DNA of 58,767 bases, from NCBI GenBank assembly GCA_001783695.1, contig MFNE01000010.1, positions 41,599 to 100,365 on the forward strand. Reading direction: 5' to 3'. The notes below the pieces were generated by a model. The model saw only the letters and a list, made by a program, of their open reading frames with translations, ran no database searches and was not told where the DNA came from. Below are positions 50,485-58,767 of this stretch, in pieces. A program made the position numbers and the translations under genes. The stretch is from Candidatus Lambdaproteobacteria bacterium RIFOXYD2_FULL_50_16 (GTDB taxonomy: Bacteria > SAR324 > XYD2-FULL-50-16). The first letter of the stretch is position 1; each line of letters opens with the position of its first letter.

Positions 50485-50811
50485 ATGCCCCAGCCTCAAT
50501 ACCACTTTTTTATCTGCACCAACCAGCGCCCCCCTGGTCACCCCAAAGGCTCATGTGGTTCTTTAGGCGCTGGTGAAACCTTCCAACGCCTCTTTGAACA
50601 CCTGGACCAGCAAAACCTTTGGGGCAAGATGAAGGTCACCCCAACCGGTTGCATGGGCCCCTGCATGGCTGGCCCTATTATGGTTTGCTACCCTGAAGGG
50701 ACTTGGTACAAAGCGGTGACTGCTAAAGACGTGGACGAGATTATTGAATCCCACGTTAAAAATGGCACCCCCGTAGAGCGGCTACGCCTCGATCCTGAAA
50801 TGATCGGATAA
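50485..50811 (+). CDS. Thioredoxin-like 2Fe-2S ferredoxin
   Basis: 108 residues. Cysteine pattern of the [2Fe-2S] thioredoxin-fold ferredoxins: CTNQRPPGHPKGSCG then GCMGPCMAGPIMVCYPEG. A strong AAAGGAG site precedes the ATG. It ends before a bidirectional terminator and is a one-gene unit. It probably carries electrons to an enzyme encoded elsewhere. Confidence 0.9.
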   Translation: MPQPQYHFFICTNQRPPGHPKGSCGSLGAGETFQRLFEHLDQQNLWGKMKVTPTGCMGPCMAGPIMVCYPEGTWYKAVTAKDVDEIIESHVKNGTPVERLRLDPEMIG

Positions 50812-50826
50812 AGCCAGATTTTTGGC

Positions 50827-50868
50827 AAAAAAAAAAGCCGCTCCCAACCTCTGGGAGCGGCTTTTTTT
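50827..50868. terminator. Bidirectional Rho-independent terminator
   Basis: A run of ten A, then GCCGCTCCCA (50837-50846), loop ACCTC, TGGGAGCGGC (50852-50861) and seven T. The perfect 10-bp stem with A and T tracts serves both the ferredoxin gene and the PilZ gene that converge here. Confidence 0.92.
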
Positions 50869-50885
50869 AGGTTAAGACCAGCCAC

Positions 50886-51380
50886 TTAAGCCATAATCGT
50901 ATGCCAGAGTTCCTCGTCGGCCCCATCTAAAAACTGACAACCGATCATGAACCGATCCCCTTTATCCACGCAGCGCATCACCCGAATTTCAAAATCAAGC
51001 TCTAGGATTTCGCCAGCGGCTTCGTATTTAATCTGGGCGGTGATGATCTCCATCTGATTAAACATGCGCCCCGCAAAAAAGCTTAACCCGCCAGCCGAAT
51101 AGTCATTTAAGGGGTAGCTCGACTCGGCTTCACCTTCGGCGCCTAAAATAGTGATATCCCCTTTGGCTTTAAAGCGTTTGTGCGCCCGCAAGCGTTCGAA
51201 GCGTTCCTCATCGGTCTCTTCGTCTTGATCCACCACCGGGGCAGATTGGGAGAGATTTCCGCCAACCGAGGGATAGTCCCCGTCTAAAAAGGTGAGGATC
51301 ACTTCGGTGTTATCGACCAGTTCCACGGGCTCTTTTAGGATAATCCTACCGTTTTCATATACCGCTTTTACCGATAACAT
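50886..51380 (-). CDS. PilZ domain protein with antitoxin-like N-terminus
   Basis: 164 residues. The PilZ motifs for cyclic-di-GMP binding are present: RAHKR (Arg65 and Arg69) and DYSAGG (93-98), with the barrel closing at FMIGCQFLDG. The N-terminal 33 residues (AVYENGRIILKEPVELVDNT) match the small DUF104/AF2212-like antitoxin fold, joined by an acidic linker. ATG at 51380 is chosen since upstream codons do not match. With the SiaB/SiaC pair it suggests cyclic-di-GMP signalling in this organism. Confidence 0.83.
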   Translation of the reverse strand: MLSVKAVYENGRIILKEPVELVDNTEVILTFLDGDYPSVGGNLSQSAPVVDQDEETDEERFERLRAHKRFKAKGDITILGAEGEAESSYPLNDYSAGGLSFFAGRMFNQMEIITAQIKYEAAGEILELDFEIRVMRCVDKGDRFMIGCQFLDGADEELWHTIMA

Positions 51381-51512
51381 GGGCTTCCAGGCTTGAGTTG
51401 CAAACTTTTGAAAGGTAATACTACCAAAACATCTGGACAATTACAAAGCAAAAATCAACATCCCCCCTGCCTTATGTTTAAGGCAACCAACTGCCCCCCC
51501 CAAAAAAAAGGG

Positions 51513-51542
51513 TTGACCGAACATTAGTCGGCTGACTAACTT
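51513..51542 (+). promoter_or_regulatory. Probable tetR promoter overlapping its operator
   Basis: TTGACC (51513-51518) and TAACTT (51537-51542) with an 18 bp spacer. The first palindromic operator lies within the spacer and -10, which fits autorepression. Confidence 0.5.
51524..51539. promoter_or_regulatory. TetR operator 1
   Basis: Palindrome TTAGTC-GGCT-GACTAA. Identical arms to operator 2, whose centre is exactly 20 bp downstream. Confidence 0.75.
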
Positions 51543-51543
51543 G

Positions 51544-51559
51544 TTAGTCACTTGACTAA
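51544..51559. promoter_or_regulatory. TetR operator 2
   Basis: Palindrome TTAGTC-ACTT-GACTAA, seven bases before the tetR ATG and next to its ribosome site. Same arms as operator 1, two helical turns away. Confidence 0.75.
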
Positions 51560-51566
51560 AGAGAGT

Positions 51567-52139
51567 ATGGGAAGCAAACAGAAAATCTTACAAGGACTCA
51601 AACGGCTATTGTTGCTAAAAGGGCATAGAGGCTATTCTGTGCGTGCTTTAGCCAAAGAGGCGGAAGTTAATCATGGGCTGGTTCATCACTATTTTGGCTC
51701 TAAAGAGGGGGTGGTTAGAGCCCTCTTGGCCCAAATCACTGGCGAAAAGCTCCGCCAGTTAGTCGAGCGCATTGAGGCGGGCGCGCCTGAAGAGTTCGGC
51801 GAATTTTTTGTTGACCTCTGGGTTAAAGATGAGGAATTTGCCCGATTGATTTACGAGTTTGGCCAGCTAGGCCGCCAATTCCCGGCCATTGGAAAAATTA
51901 TCAACGAAATAGCTGAGAAAAGACGCTACTTTTTAACCCAGGTCTTTGAACTAAGTGAAGCCCAAGCGATGCTATTTCAAGCGGTAATCTTTGGGATTCA
52001 AACCCTGCGTCAAGACCTGCCTATTGAGCAGATTCGACTAGCCGCAGAAGAGTTGTTCCGTATATTTCCCTTAGACAAAAAATTTAATGCCAAAAAACTC
52101 AAAGCCGTAATGGCGGCTACGGGGGCAGGGCAGCAGTAG
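51567..52139 (+). CDS. TetR family transcriptional repressor
   Basis: 190 residues. N-terminal helix-turn-helix YSVRALAKEAEVNHGLVHHYFGSKEGVV, then an all-helical ligand domain of no recognised subfamily. ATG at 51567 follows a purine-rich AAAGAGAG; the earlier TTG at 51552 lies inside operator 2. The two palindromes ahead of it, and the exporter genes that follow, make it the likely ligand-responsive repressor of the RND-LolA-DUF1302 locus. Confidence 0.9.
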   Translation: MGSKQKILQGLKRLLLLKGHRGYSVRALAKEAEVNHGLVHHYFGSKEGVVRALLAQITGEKLRQLVERIEAGAPEEFGEFFVDLWVKDEEFARLIYEFGQLGRQFPAIGKIINEIAEKRRYFLTQVFELSEAQAMLFQAVIFGIQTLRQDLPIEQIRLAAEELFRIFPLDKKFNAKKLKAVMAATGAGQQ

Positions 52140-52207
52140 GGTTGTTAATTTGACTAGAATTAGGCCAAAAAACCTCGTGTATAAAAAAACCTTTTAGGAG
52201 AATAAAG

Positions 52208-54622
52208 ATGGGTATTCGCAAGCTGATTGATCAAAGCTTTTATCGCTGGGGTGAGCTGATCATCCGGCGAAAATGGGTGATAGCGGTTTTATTTTTGCTG
52301 TTGACCGGGTTTATGGGTTCACAATTACGCTACCTAACCATGGACACTTCTTCCGAGGGTTTTTTCCACCCTGACGACCCCTTGATCCTGTCCTACGAAG
52401 CCTTCCGCGACCAGTTTGGCCGCGATGAAATGATTGTACTGTTGATTCATTCGGAAAATATTTTTTCAAAGGAATTCTTAACCAAACTGACCCAACTTCA
52501 CGAAGAGATCGAAAATACGGTTCCCTCGATCAAGGATGTCAATAGTTTGGTGAATGCGCGCAAAACTGTTGGGCAAGAGGGGGCGCTGTTGGTCGAAGAC
52601 CTCTTAGCAAACCTACCCGAAACCCCAGAGGAAGTGACGGCACTTAAGACCTATGTGCTTTCGAACCCACTTTATCAAAACCTGCTGATCGATGAAAAAG
52701 GGACTTACACCCTACTCGCCATTAAAACCGAAGCCTGGTCTAGCATTGGAACCAAAAATGAAAGTACCCAAGGTTTCAACACTAGTACCGAGACCGTTCA
52801 AACCAAACGACTGCCACTGACTGAACAAGAAAACAGCGCCATTATTGCCGCAGTCGAACAAATTAAAAACAAATACCAAGGAGCTGATTTCCAAATTTCG
52901 TTCACTGGCAGCCCTGTGGTAACGGACTTTTTAAAGAAGTCCATGCAAAAGGATATGCGAAAGTTCACCTTGATGGCGCTGGCCTTGATTGCCTTGTTTT
53001 TAGGTCTGACCTTTCGCCGGTTTTCAGGAATGTTTTTACCCTTGATCACGGTTATTTTAAGTCTGGTTTACACCATCTCCCTGATGGCGCAAACAGGCAC
53101 CCCGATGAAGCTGCCGACCCAGATTATGCCCAGTTTTCTTCTGGCCGTGGGTGTGGGGGCGGCGGTGCATTTGATGTCTATGTTTTACAAAGATTTCAAC
53201 CGGGACAAAGGGAACAAAGAGCAAGCAATTAAAGATGCCTTAGAGCATTCAGGCCTGCCAATTTTTATGACCAGTCTAACCACGGCGGCCGGTTTGGCCA
53301 GTTTTGCTTCGGCTAAAGTGGCGCCCATTGCCGACTTAGGGATGTTTGCTGCCATAGGGGTTATGATCGCTTTTATATTAACGGTCACCATGATCCCCTG
53401 CTTCTTGGCGATAATGCCCGTGCGAAGTCTAGCCTATCACGAACAGGACGAAAAACTGCCTCTAACCGAGCGGTTTTTGATGTGGATCGGCGATTTTGCT
53501 AACTCCAAGCCTTGGTTAGTGATTGGGTTTTCGGCGGTAATCGTACTAGCTGCGTTGGTCGGCACAACCAAACTCCGTCTTGCCCATAACGTTTTAATTT
53601 GGTTTCCCGCCGATTCGCCCATCCGCCAACAGACGGTGATTATGGACGAGCATTTAAGGGGCACCGTTTCATTAGAAATGGTCATCGATACGGGCAAAGA
53701 AAACGGACTTCACGACCCCGAGGTGATGAAGGCCATGGCCCAGCTAGAAACCTTCGCCCAAAATTACCAACAACCTGGGGATTCCCAACCGATGATGGGA
53801 AAGGCCTTTGGCTTGGCAACCATGCTTAAGGAAATCAACCAAGCACTCAATGAAAACGACCCTAAGTTTTACGTGATCCCCGACGATCAAGCGATGATTG
53901 CCCAAGAATTTTTACTCTTTGAAAATTCAGGTAGCGATGATTTAGAGGACCAAGTGGACTCGGTCTTTTCAAAGGCCCGGCTAACCGCCAAGGCCCCCTG
54001 GCTCGAATCTCAGGCCTATATCCCCGCCATTACGGCCATCGAGAGCGAAGCAAACCGCCTCTTTGGGGATAAAGCCAAGATCAGCTCCACCGGGATGATC
54101 AGCTTATTTGCGGGCACGGTCGATATTATGATGCATTCGATGGTCACTAGCTACGCCATTGCCGGGATCGTTATCACCTTGATGATGATCCTGTTGATTG
54201 GTCGAATTAAGGTGGGACTGATTTCTATGATCCCTAACTTTAGTCCAATTATCCTAGTTTTAGGTTTAATGGGTTGGATGGGGATTCCTTTAGATATGTT
54301 CACCCTATTGATTGGTTCGATTGCAATCGGTCTGGCGGTGGACGACACCATTCACTTTTTCCACAACTACCGCAAGTACTACGGCGAAACCAAAAGCAGC
54401 CGCATCGCGATTGAGCAAACCTTGGCTACCGCCGGGCGGGCGATGTTGGTTTCGAGTATTGTTTTAACCTTAGGTTTTTGGGTTTTCTGCTTTGCCTCAA
54501 TGAACAACCTGTTTAATTTTGGGTTGTTAACCGGGCTGGCGATGATCTTGGCCTTCTTGGCGGATGTATTGCTTTCACCTGCGTTGTTAACGGTCTTAGA
54601 TCGTCATCCAGAAGAGGATTGA
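52208..54622 (+). CDS. RND/MMPL family exporter, first copy
   Basis: 804 residues. RND topology: TM1 (about 24-42), a large periplasmic loop, a block of about five TM helices (RKFTLMALALIALFLGLTFR onward), TM7, a second loop and a second block. The intramembrane acidic residues of GLAVDDTIHFFHNYRKYYG are the family's proton-relay signature. MMPL-like RND pumps move lipids, hopanoids or other lipophiles across the inner membrane. AGGAG lies seven bases before the ATG. Not an AcrB-type pump, as the loops are smaller and no adaptor gene is present. Confidence 0.9.
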   Translation: MGIRKLIDQSFYRWGELIIRRKWVIAVLFLLLTGFMGSQLRYLTMDTSSEGFFHPDDPLILSYEAFRDQFGRDEMIVLLIHSENIFSKEFLTKLTQLHEEIENTVPSIKDVNSLVNARKTVGQEGALLVEDLLANLPETPEEVTALKTYVLSNPLYQNLLIDEKGTYTLLAIKTEAWSSIGTKNESTQGFNTSTETVQTKRLPLTEQENSAIIAAVEQIKNKYQGADFQISFTGSPVVTDFLKKSMQKDMRKFTLMALALIALFLGLTFRRFSGMFLPLITVILSLVYTISLMAQTGTPMKLPTQIMPSFLLAVGVGAAVHLMSMFYKDFNRDKGNKEQAIKDALEHSGLPIFMTSLTTAAGLASFASAKVAPIADLGMFAAIGVMIAFILTVTMIPCFLAIMPVRSLAYHEQDEKLPLTERFLMWIGDFANSKPWLVIGFSAVIVLAALVGTTKLRLAHNVLIWFPADSPIRQQTVIMDEHLRGTVSLEMVIDTGKENGLHDPEVMKAMAQLETFAQNYQQPGDSQPMMGKAFGLATMLKEINQALNENDPKFYVIPDDQAMIAQEFLLFENSGSDDLEDQVDSVFSKARLTAKAPWLESQAYIPAITAIESEANRLFGDKAKISSTGMISLFAGTVDIMMHSMVTSYAIAGIVITLMMILLIGRIKVGLISMIPNFSPIILVLGLMGWMGIPLDMFTLLIGSIAIGLAVDDTIHFFHNYRKYYGETKSSRIAIEQTLATAGRAMLVSSIVLTLGFWVFCFASMNNLFNFGLLTGLAMILAFLADVLLSPALLTVLDRHPEED

Positions 54623-54627
54623 CAAGC

Positions 54628-54666
54628 TAGAGCATAAACTCTACTTTCTTTGGAGTTTATGCTCTA
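54628..54666. repeat. 14-bp perfect inverted repeat between the RND genes
   Basis: TAGAGCATAAACTC (54628-54641) and GAGTTTATGCTCTA (54653-54666), 11 nt loop. In RNA a strong hairpin right after the first RND stop, with no U-run. Possible attenuator, processing site or operator. Confidence 0.8.
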
Positions 54667-54668
54667 AT

Positions 54669-54683
54669 CCCCTGGAAGAGGGG
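54669..54683 (+). other. Small second hairpin upstream of second RND gene
   Basis: CCCCT (54669-54673), loop GGAAG, AGGGG (54679-54683), 22 nt before the ATG of the second exporter. The loop itself is ribosome-site-like, but AAGGAAA nearer the ATG is the better site. Confidence 0.4.
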
Positions 54684-54705
54684 AAACTTAAAAATCAAGG
54701 AAACC

Positions 54706-57159
54706 ATGGTAACTCGATTTGTTAATTGGTGGGCGGAATGGGTAGTAGAGCGGCGGATGCTAGTTATCGCCGTTTCATTGGTTTTGACTGTTTTAGTGGT
54801 CTTGCCTATGAAAAATCTCTACTTCGACAACTCCAACGAAATGTGGTTTTTAGAGGGTGACCCAGCTTTAACTAACTACGATCAACTCCAATCCCACTTT
54901 GGCGATAGCGAATATTTCCTGATTGGCATCGAAGCCCGACCAGGGGAAACCGTTTTTACTAAAGACTATATCGAGGCGGTTTATCAAATTACCGATTTTT
55001 TAGAAAACCACGATTTTTTAGCAAATCTCGATTTCGATGAACGTACCAGGGCCAATAATCAGGCCAAATTTGTTCAAAGTGCAGATGCCGATTTAGGTGC
55101 CCAGTTTGGCGGGGAGGAGCCTGCCAAAAAAAGGAGCCATCCTGTCCGCGCGGTGACCAAGGTGCAGAGTTTGACCACCTACCAGATGACCAAGTCAAAC
55201 GGAGACAACCTAGACGTGGTTGATCTGTTCCCCGAAGACCCCAGCGATTTTACGGGGAGTCCAGAAGAGCTTAAAAAAGCGGAAGAATTGATGAAAGGGG
55301 AAACCCTGGTCCACGACCAATTAATCAGCTCTGACTTCCGCCATGCCATGATCAGTGCCCGCGCCACTTACCTCAAAGGGACCATTGATCATCACGTCCA
55401 ATTAGTTCGCCAGACCAAGGCCTTTATTGAGGAAAAGGGATTTGAAAAACAGGGTTTTAAATTTCACTTCACCGGGAACCCAGACATTTCAGAAAACTTC
55501 TTTTCGAGCAGTATGGCCGATCAAGGGCTAACCTTGCCTTTGATGTTTCTTTTGATCGTGGTGGTTCTAATCTCAAGTTTCCGAACGGTTGCCGGGCTTA
55601 CTATGCCTTTGTTGGTGATTGTAGGGTCGGTGATTACCACCATGGGGATGATCGGGGCGATGGGTTGGGCGATGAACATGCTTAACGTCACCTTGCCTAT
55701 TATTTTGATGGCCGTAGGAATTGGCGACTCGGTGCATATTTTGATCGAGTTTTATCACAACCGGGCGCGAGGTCTTGACTCAAAAGAGGCCTCTAAAGAG
55801 GCGGTAAAGCACCTGTTTGTGCCTTGTTTTAACACCTCCCTAACTACTGGGCTGGGATTTTTATCAATCGCTGTCTCCAAACTGCAACCTTTGCGCGAAT
55901 TTGGAATTGTTGCGGCTTTTGGGGTGCTGGTGGCTTTTGTGATTAGTGTGGGGCTCTTGCCTGCGATGATGAGCTTTACTAAGTCCAAAGAAACCAAGGC
56001 CCAGCAATTAGCCGAGGGCGGCTTGGTGGCCCGTTGGACCAGCGGTATTACGGACTTTGACTTCAAACATTCCAAACTGATTGCCCTGTCTGGGTTGGTG
56101 ATCGTTCTACTTTCCTTGTACTTCGCCTCCAGCGTGCGCGTGAACGCCAACTTTATCGACTACTTTAAAAAAGACGCCCCCATGCGGACCGACCTGGACT
56201 ATTTCAATGAGACCTACAAGGGCGGGTTTTATTTAGAATTTATTGTGGACTCTGGGAAAGAACAGGGGCTGCTCGATCCCCAGTTTATGAAGCGGGTCTT
56301 AGAGCTTCAAAACTGGTTAGAAACCACTGAAGGCGCGGGTAAAACCAATTCGTTTTTAAATATGTTGATGAAGTTTAACCAGGCGATGCACGGCGATGAC
56401 CCGGCCTGGAACATTCTTCCTGACTCTCAAGAATTGGCTGCCCAATATCTACTGTTATACTCCAACGGGGACCCTACCGAAGACCTGACGGATCAAAAGA
56501 CCTTTGACGAGCGGGAAATGCGGATTAGCCTGCGCTTGGTCAACCGGCCTACCAATGAGATGAAGGCTTATGTCTCTCATATTCAGGAGGTCGTTAATAC
56601 AGACTTCAAAGATTTAAACGTCACCATTACAGGCCTGCCGGTTTTGTACAACAACATGGACAGCTACATCTTAAACGGGATTGTCCGTAGCTTTCTCTTA
56701 GCCTTAATTTCGATTTTGATCTGTTTTGTGGTGCTGTTGCGCTCTTTAAAATATGGCTTGTTGGCGATTATCCCTAGCCTGTTCCCGATTGTGTTAGCCG
56801 GGGGGATTATGGGCCTAATGGGGCTTTACCTCAACTTCGCCTCCATGATTATCGCCTCGGTCACCTTCGGGATTGCGGTGGATGACACAATCCATATTAT
56901 GAGCCGATATATCAAGGTCCGCGCTACTGGCGCTACCAGAAAGCAGGCGGTGCATGCCGCAGTCACCGAGACCGGAAAGGCGATTACCTTTACTACCTTA
57001 ATCCTCTTTTTTGGGTTTTCTATTTTAATGCTTTCGACCTTTATCCCCAACGTCCACTTAGGCTTTTTTGCCGCCGTGATTTTAATGGTGGCCTTAATTG
57101 CCAGCCTGACCCTGCTACCAGCCGTGATATTTTTGCAAAAAGACAAGGCTGAATTATGA
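54706..57159 (+). CDS. RND/MMPL family exporter, second copy
   Basis: 817 residues, same architecture as the previous gene: TM1 (about 18-37), a loop that starts FDNSNEMWFLEGDPAL, a TM block beginning LTLPLMFLLIVVVLISS, loop 2, and a second block with FGIAVDDTIHIMSRYIK. The two are diverged paralogues that could pair as a heteromeric exporter. A third gene for a fusion adaptor is absent, which is normal for the MMPL class. AAGGAAA precedes the ATG. Confidence 0.9.
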   Translation: MVTRFVNWWAEWVVERRMLVIAVSLVLTVLVVLPMKNLYFDNSNEMWFLEGDPALTNYDQLQSHFGDSEYFLIGIEARPGETVFTKDYIEAVYQITDFLENHDFLANLDFDERTRANNQAKFVQSADADLGAQFGGEEPAKKRSHPVRAVTKVQSLTTYQMTKSNGDNLDVVDLFPEDPSDFTGSPEELKKAEELMKGETLVHDQLISSDFRHAMISARATYLKGTIDHHVQLVRQTKAFIEEKGFEKQGFKFHFTGNPDISENFFSSSMADQGLTLPLMFLLIVVVLISSFRTVAGLTMPLLVIVGSVITTMGMIGAMGWAMNMLNVTLPIILMAVGIGDSVHILIEFYHNRARGLDSKEASKEAVKHLFVPCFNTSLTTGLGFLSIAVSKLQPLREFGIVAAFGVLVAFVISVGLLPAMMSFTKSKETKAQQLAEGGLVARWTSGITDFDFKHSKLIALSGLVIVLLSLYFASSVRVNANFIDYFKKDAPMRTDLDYFNETYKGGFYLEFIVDSGKEQGLLDPQFMKRVLELQNWLETTEGAGKTNSFLNMLMKFNQAMHGDDPAWNILPDSQELAAQYLLLYSNGDPTEDLTDQKTFDEREMRISLRLVNRPTNEMKAYVSHIQEVVNTDFKDLNVTITGLPVLYNNMDSYILNGIVRSFLLALISILICFVVLLRSLKYGLLAIIPSLFPIVLAGGIMGLMGLYLNFASMIIASVTFGIAVDDTIHIMSRYIKVRATGATRKQAVHAAVTETGKAITFTTLILFFGFSILMLSTFIPNVHLGFFAAVILMVALIASLTLLPAVIFLQKDKAEL

Positions 57160-57198
57160 ATGCCCTAACCCTCATCAACCTGACCTAGAAGGAACCAG

Positions 57199-57996
57199 AT
57201 GAAAAAGTTTATTTCGCTTTTGTGTATGGTGGCTTTAGCCTTGCCCGCTATGGCCTTAACCCCCAGAGAAATTGTGGATAAGGCCGACAAACTAGACGAC
57301 GGCGAGACCAGCATGGCTGAGATGACCATGACCCTGATTGACAAAAAAAATCAGACCCGGGTCCGCACGATCAAAAGCTTCCGCAAAGACTATGGGGACG
57401 ACAAAAAGTCGATCAGTTTCTTTTTGAGCCCGGCAGACGTAAAAAACACCGCCAGCATGGGTTTTGATTATGAAGACGAAGCTAAGGAAGACGACAACTG
57501 GCTTTACCTGCCCGCGTTGCGCAAAGTAAAACGCATCGCCAGCTCCAATAAAAAAGATAGCTTTATGGGTACCGACTTCACCTACCATGATATGAACGGG
57601 CTCAAAGTGGGTGAGTGGGAATACCAGATGGTGAAAGATTCGGATATGATCGACGGCCAAGACTGTTGGGTGATTGGTTCTATGCCGAGAAAAGACATTG
57701 CCGAAGAGGTGATTAAAGACACCGGATATACCAAACGATTAGTTTGGATCCGCAAGGACAACTTTGTGGTAGTTCAAGGCAAGGTGTGGGTTAAAAAGGG
57801 CAACAAGATTAAGGTACTAAAGGCAAGTGATATTAAGCAGATCCAAGGCATTTGGACGGTGGGCAAATTAGAGATGAGCACCTATGCTGGGGATCAAAAG
57901 GAACATTCCACTGTTTTGTCTTTTGACAATACCGTGTATAATCAAGGCGTTGACGATAACACCTTTACCACCAGCCGCATGGAAAAGGGGTTATAA
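57199..57996 (+). CDS. LolA-like outer-membrane lipoprotein-sorting protein
   Basis: 265 residues. Signal peptide (1-19, cut after AMA), then a half-barrel fold typical of LolA/LolB relatives: MTMTLIDKKNQTRVRTIKSF, DDNWLYLPALRKVKRIASSNKKD and GTDFTYHDM. The long form without the classic LolA length often follows RND genes. A periplasmic carrier for the exported lipid is the likely role. The stop is immediately followed by the ATG of the next gene. Confidence 0.88.
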   Translation: MKKFISLLCMVALALPAMALTPREIVDKADKLDDGETSMAEMTMTLIDKKNQTRVRTIKSFRKDYGDDKKSISFFLSPADVKNTASMGFDYEDEAKEDDNWLYLPALRKVKRIASSNKKDSFMGTDFTYHDMNGLKVGEWEYQMVKDSDMIDGQDCWVIGSMPRKDIAEEVIKDTGYTKRLVWIRKDNFVVVQGKVWVKKGNKIKVLKASDIKQIQGIWTVGKLEMSTYAGDQKEHSTVLSFDNTVYNQGVDDNTFTTSRMEKGL

Positions 57997-58767
57997 ATGA
58001 AATCTGGTTTTTTAGCTTTGCTCTTAGGCCTAAGCTGGAGCGGACTGGCCCTAGCTCAAGGGGGATTCGACGAGGGTTTTGATATGAATATCGCCAGCCC
58101 CGAAGCCCCCACCGAAGCCACCTCTGCGGAACCAGAGGCAGAAGCTGATCTCCCAAAGGCCTGGGATTTTTACGGGTTTGCTAAGACCGACTTTGGCTAT
58201 TCCTACGAAAAACAAGACCCTGAAAAGCCTTTGAGCAAACTTCGGGAAACTCTAAACTTAACCTTTGACTATAAGTTTTCGGACTCCTGGCGCACCCGGA
58301 TTAATGGCAACGCCTTTTATGACGGGGCTTATGGGATAAACGGGACCGATCTTTATACTCAAGAGGTCCTAGATGCCTATCAGCAGGAGGTCGAACTTCG
58401 TGATACCTACCTAGAAGGGGAATTAGGTGCCGGTTTTTCGATCAAAATGGGGCGCCAAGTAATCGCCTGGGGCCAGTCTGACGCTTCCCAAATCAACGAC
58501 ATGGCCAACCCTAGGGACAATCGGGAGATGGGCATGGTGGATTTAGAGGATGCTCGTATCCCGGTTATCGCTAGTATGTTAAGCCTAGATCAAGGCTCTT
58601 GGCGCACGGATCTGATAGCGATTCACGAATTTCGGGCCAACAAAACCGCCCCCGTTGGCAGTGAGTTTGATCCCTTGATTGGACTTCGTACCACTGGGGT
58701 AACCGTTGGGGACGAACAAAAACCTAATTCTGGAGGGGAATGGGCCGCCAGGGCCTTGGCGCTGTTT
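57997..58767 (+). CDS. DUF1302-like outer-membrane beta-barrel protein, 5' part
   Basis: 257 residues to the window edge, open reading frame intact and no stop. Signal peptide (about 1-20, cut after LAQ), an acidic Glu/Ala linker, then barrel strands LRETLNLTFDYKFSDSWRTR and LGAGFSIKMGRQVIAWGQSD with NPRDNREMGMVDLEDARIPV, which is the DUF1302/alginate-export-like signature. Its ATG directly follows the LolA-like stop. It should be the outer-membrane end of the export path. Confidence 0.85.
   Translation, partial: MKSGFLALLLGLSWSGLALAQGGFDEGFDMNIASPEAPTEATSAEPEAEADLPKAWDFYGFAKTDFGYSYEKQDPEKPLSKLRETLNLTFDYKFSDSWRTRINGNAFYDGAYGINGTDLYTQEVLDAYQQEVELRDTYLEGELGAGFSIKMGRQVIAWGQSDASQINDMANPRDNREMGMVDLEDARIPVIASMLSLDQGSWRTDLIAIHEFRANKTAPVGSEFDPLIGLRTTGVTVGDEQKPNSGGEWAARALALF

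Noticed and set aside
1-58767. Search for tRNA, rRNA, CRISPR, insertion sequences and att sites
   Set aside because: Nothing found by eye: no direct-repeat arrays, transposase motifs or tRNA-like folds in the gaps. Small RNAs cannot be ruled out.

Overview
The window looks like a chromosomal stretch of a Gram-negative, Proteobacteria-like bacterium. The signs are lipoprotein N-acyltransferase, heptose-1-phosphate adenylyltransferase, a fused RlmKL, TatA, LolA-like and beta-barrel outer-membrane genes, and a bactofilin. GC content looks close to half. The mix (SiaB/SiaC pair, PBP-MscS fusion, many TPR/TerB/kelch proteins) would fit a deltaproteobacterial or SAR324/Lambdaproteobacteria-like lineage, but that placement is a guess. 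I see no insertion sequence, phage, tRNA, rRNA or CRISPR. Genes are tightly packed, with many 1-8 nt overlaps and several convergent pairs that share their stop codons.

Region by region. 1-3.3 kb (minus): an envelope-polysaccharide operon making a CDP-activated deoxysugar (rfbG, cupin epimerase, rfbF, atypical SDR, glycosyltransferase). 3.4-4.7 kb: a CheY-like receiver followed by a methionine-synthase-type homocysteine methyltransferase fold that has lost its zinc ligands. 4.7-8.9 kb: a predicted aminopeptidase lipoprotein, xseB, tatD, moaD, moaE, an unknown acidic protein, tatA and a small unknown. 8.9-13.9 kb: a HAMP-less chemotaxis receptor, a TerB-like repeat protein, a SiaB/SiaC partner-switch pair and an FKBP isomerase. 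13.9-27.4 kb (minus): an exonuclease-like protein, an SDR, a DUF1499 protein, rlmKL, gatA, pheS, pheT, a bitopic membrane protein, a bactofilin and a long TPR protein. 27.5-28.4 kb: queG.

28.4-37.5 kb is the most unusual part. A minus-strand three-gene operon encodes a TerB/zinc-ribbon protein, a 1005-residue fusion of a periplasmic amino-acid-type binding protein to an MscS channel, and a kelch-propeller protein. A hybrid 7TM sensor kinase is divergently transcribed beside it. The fusion reads as a candidate ligand-gated MscS channel.

37.6-44.4 kb: lnt and corC, then a divergent-motif sirtuin, an unknown protein and glgA, then rodA and rfaE2. 44.4-51.4 kb: a yjbQ-family gene, an exported unknown, miaB, an SRPBCC protein, a Spy-like lipoprotein, ruvB, a 2Fe-2S ferredoxin and a PilZ protein with an antitoxin-like N-terminus. 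51.5 kb to the end: a TetR repressor behind two identical palindromic operators, two RND/MMPL exporters, a LolA-like protein and a DUF1302-type outer-membrane protein cut by the window edge. These five probably form one regulated envelope lipid or lipophile export locus.
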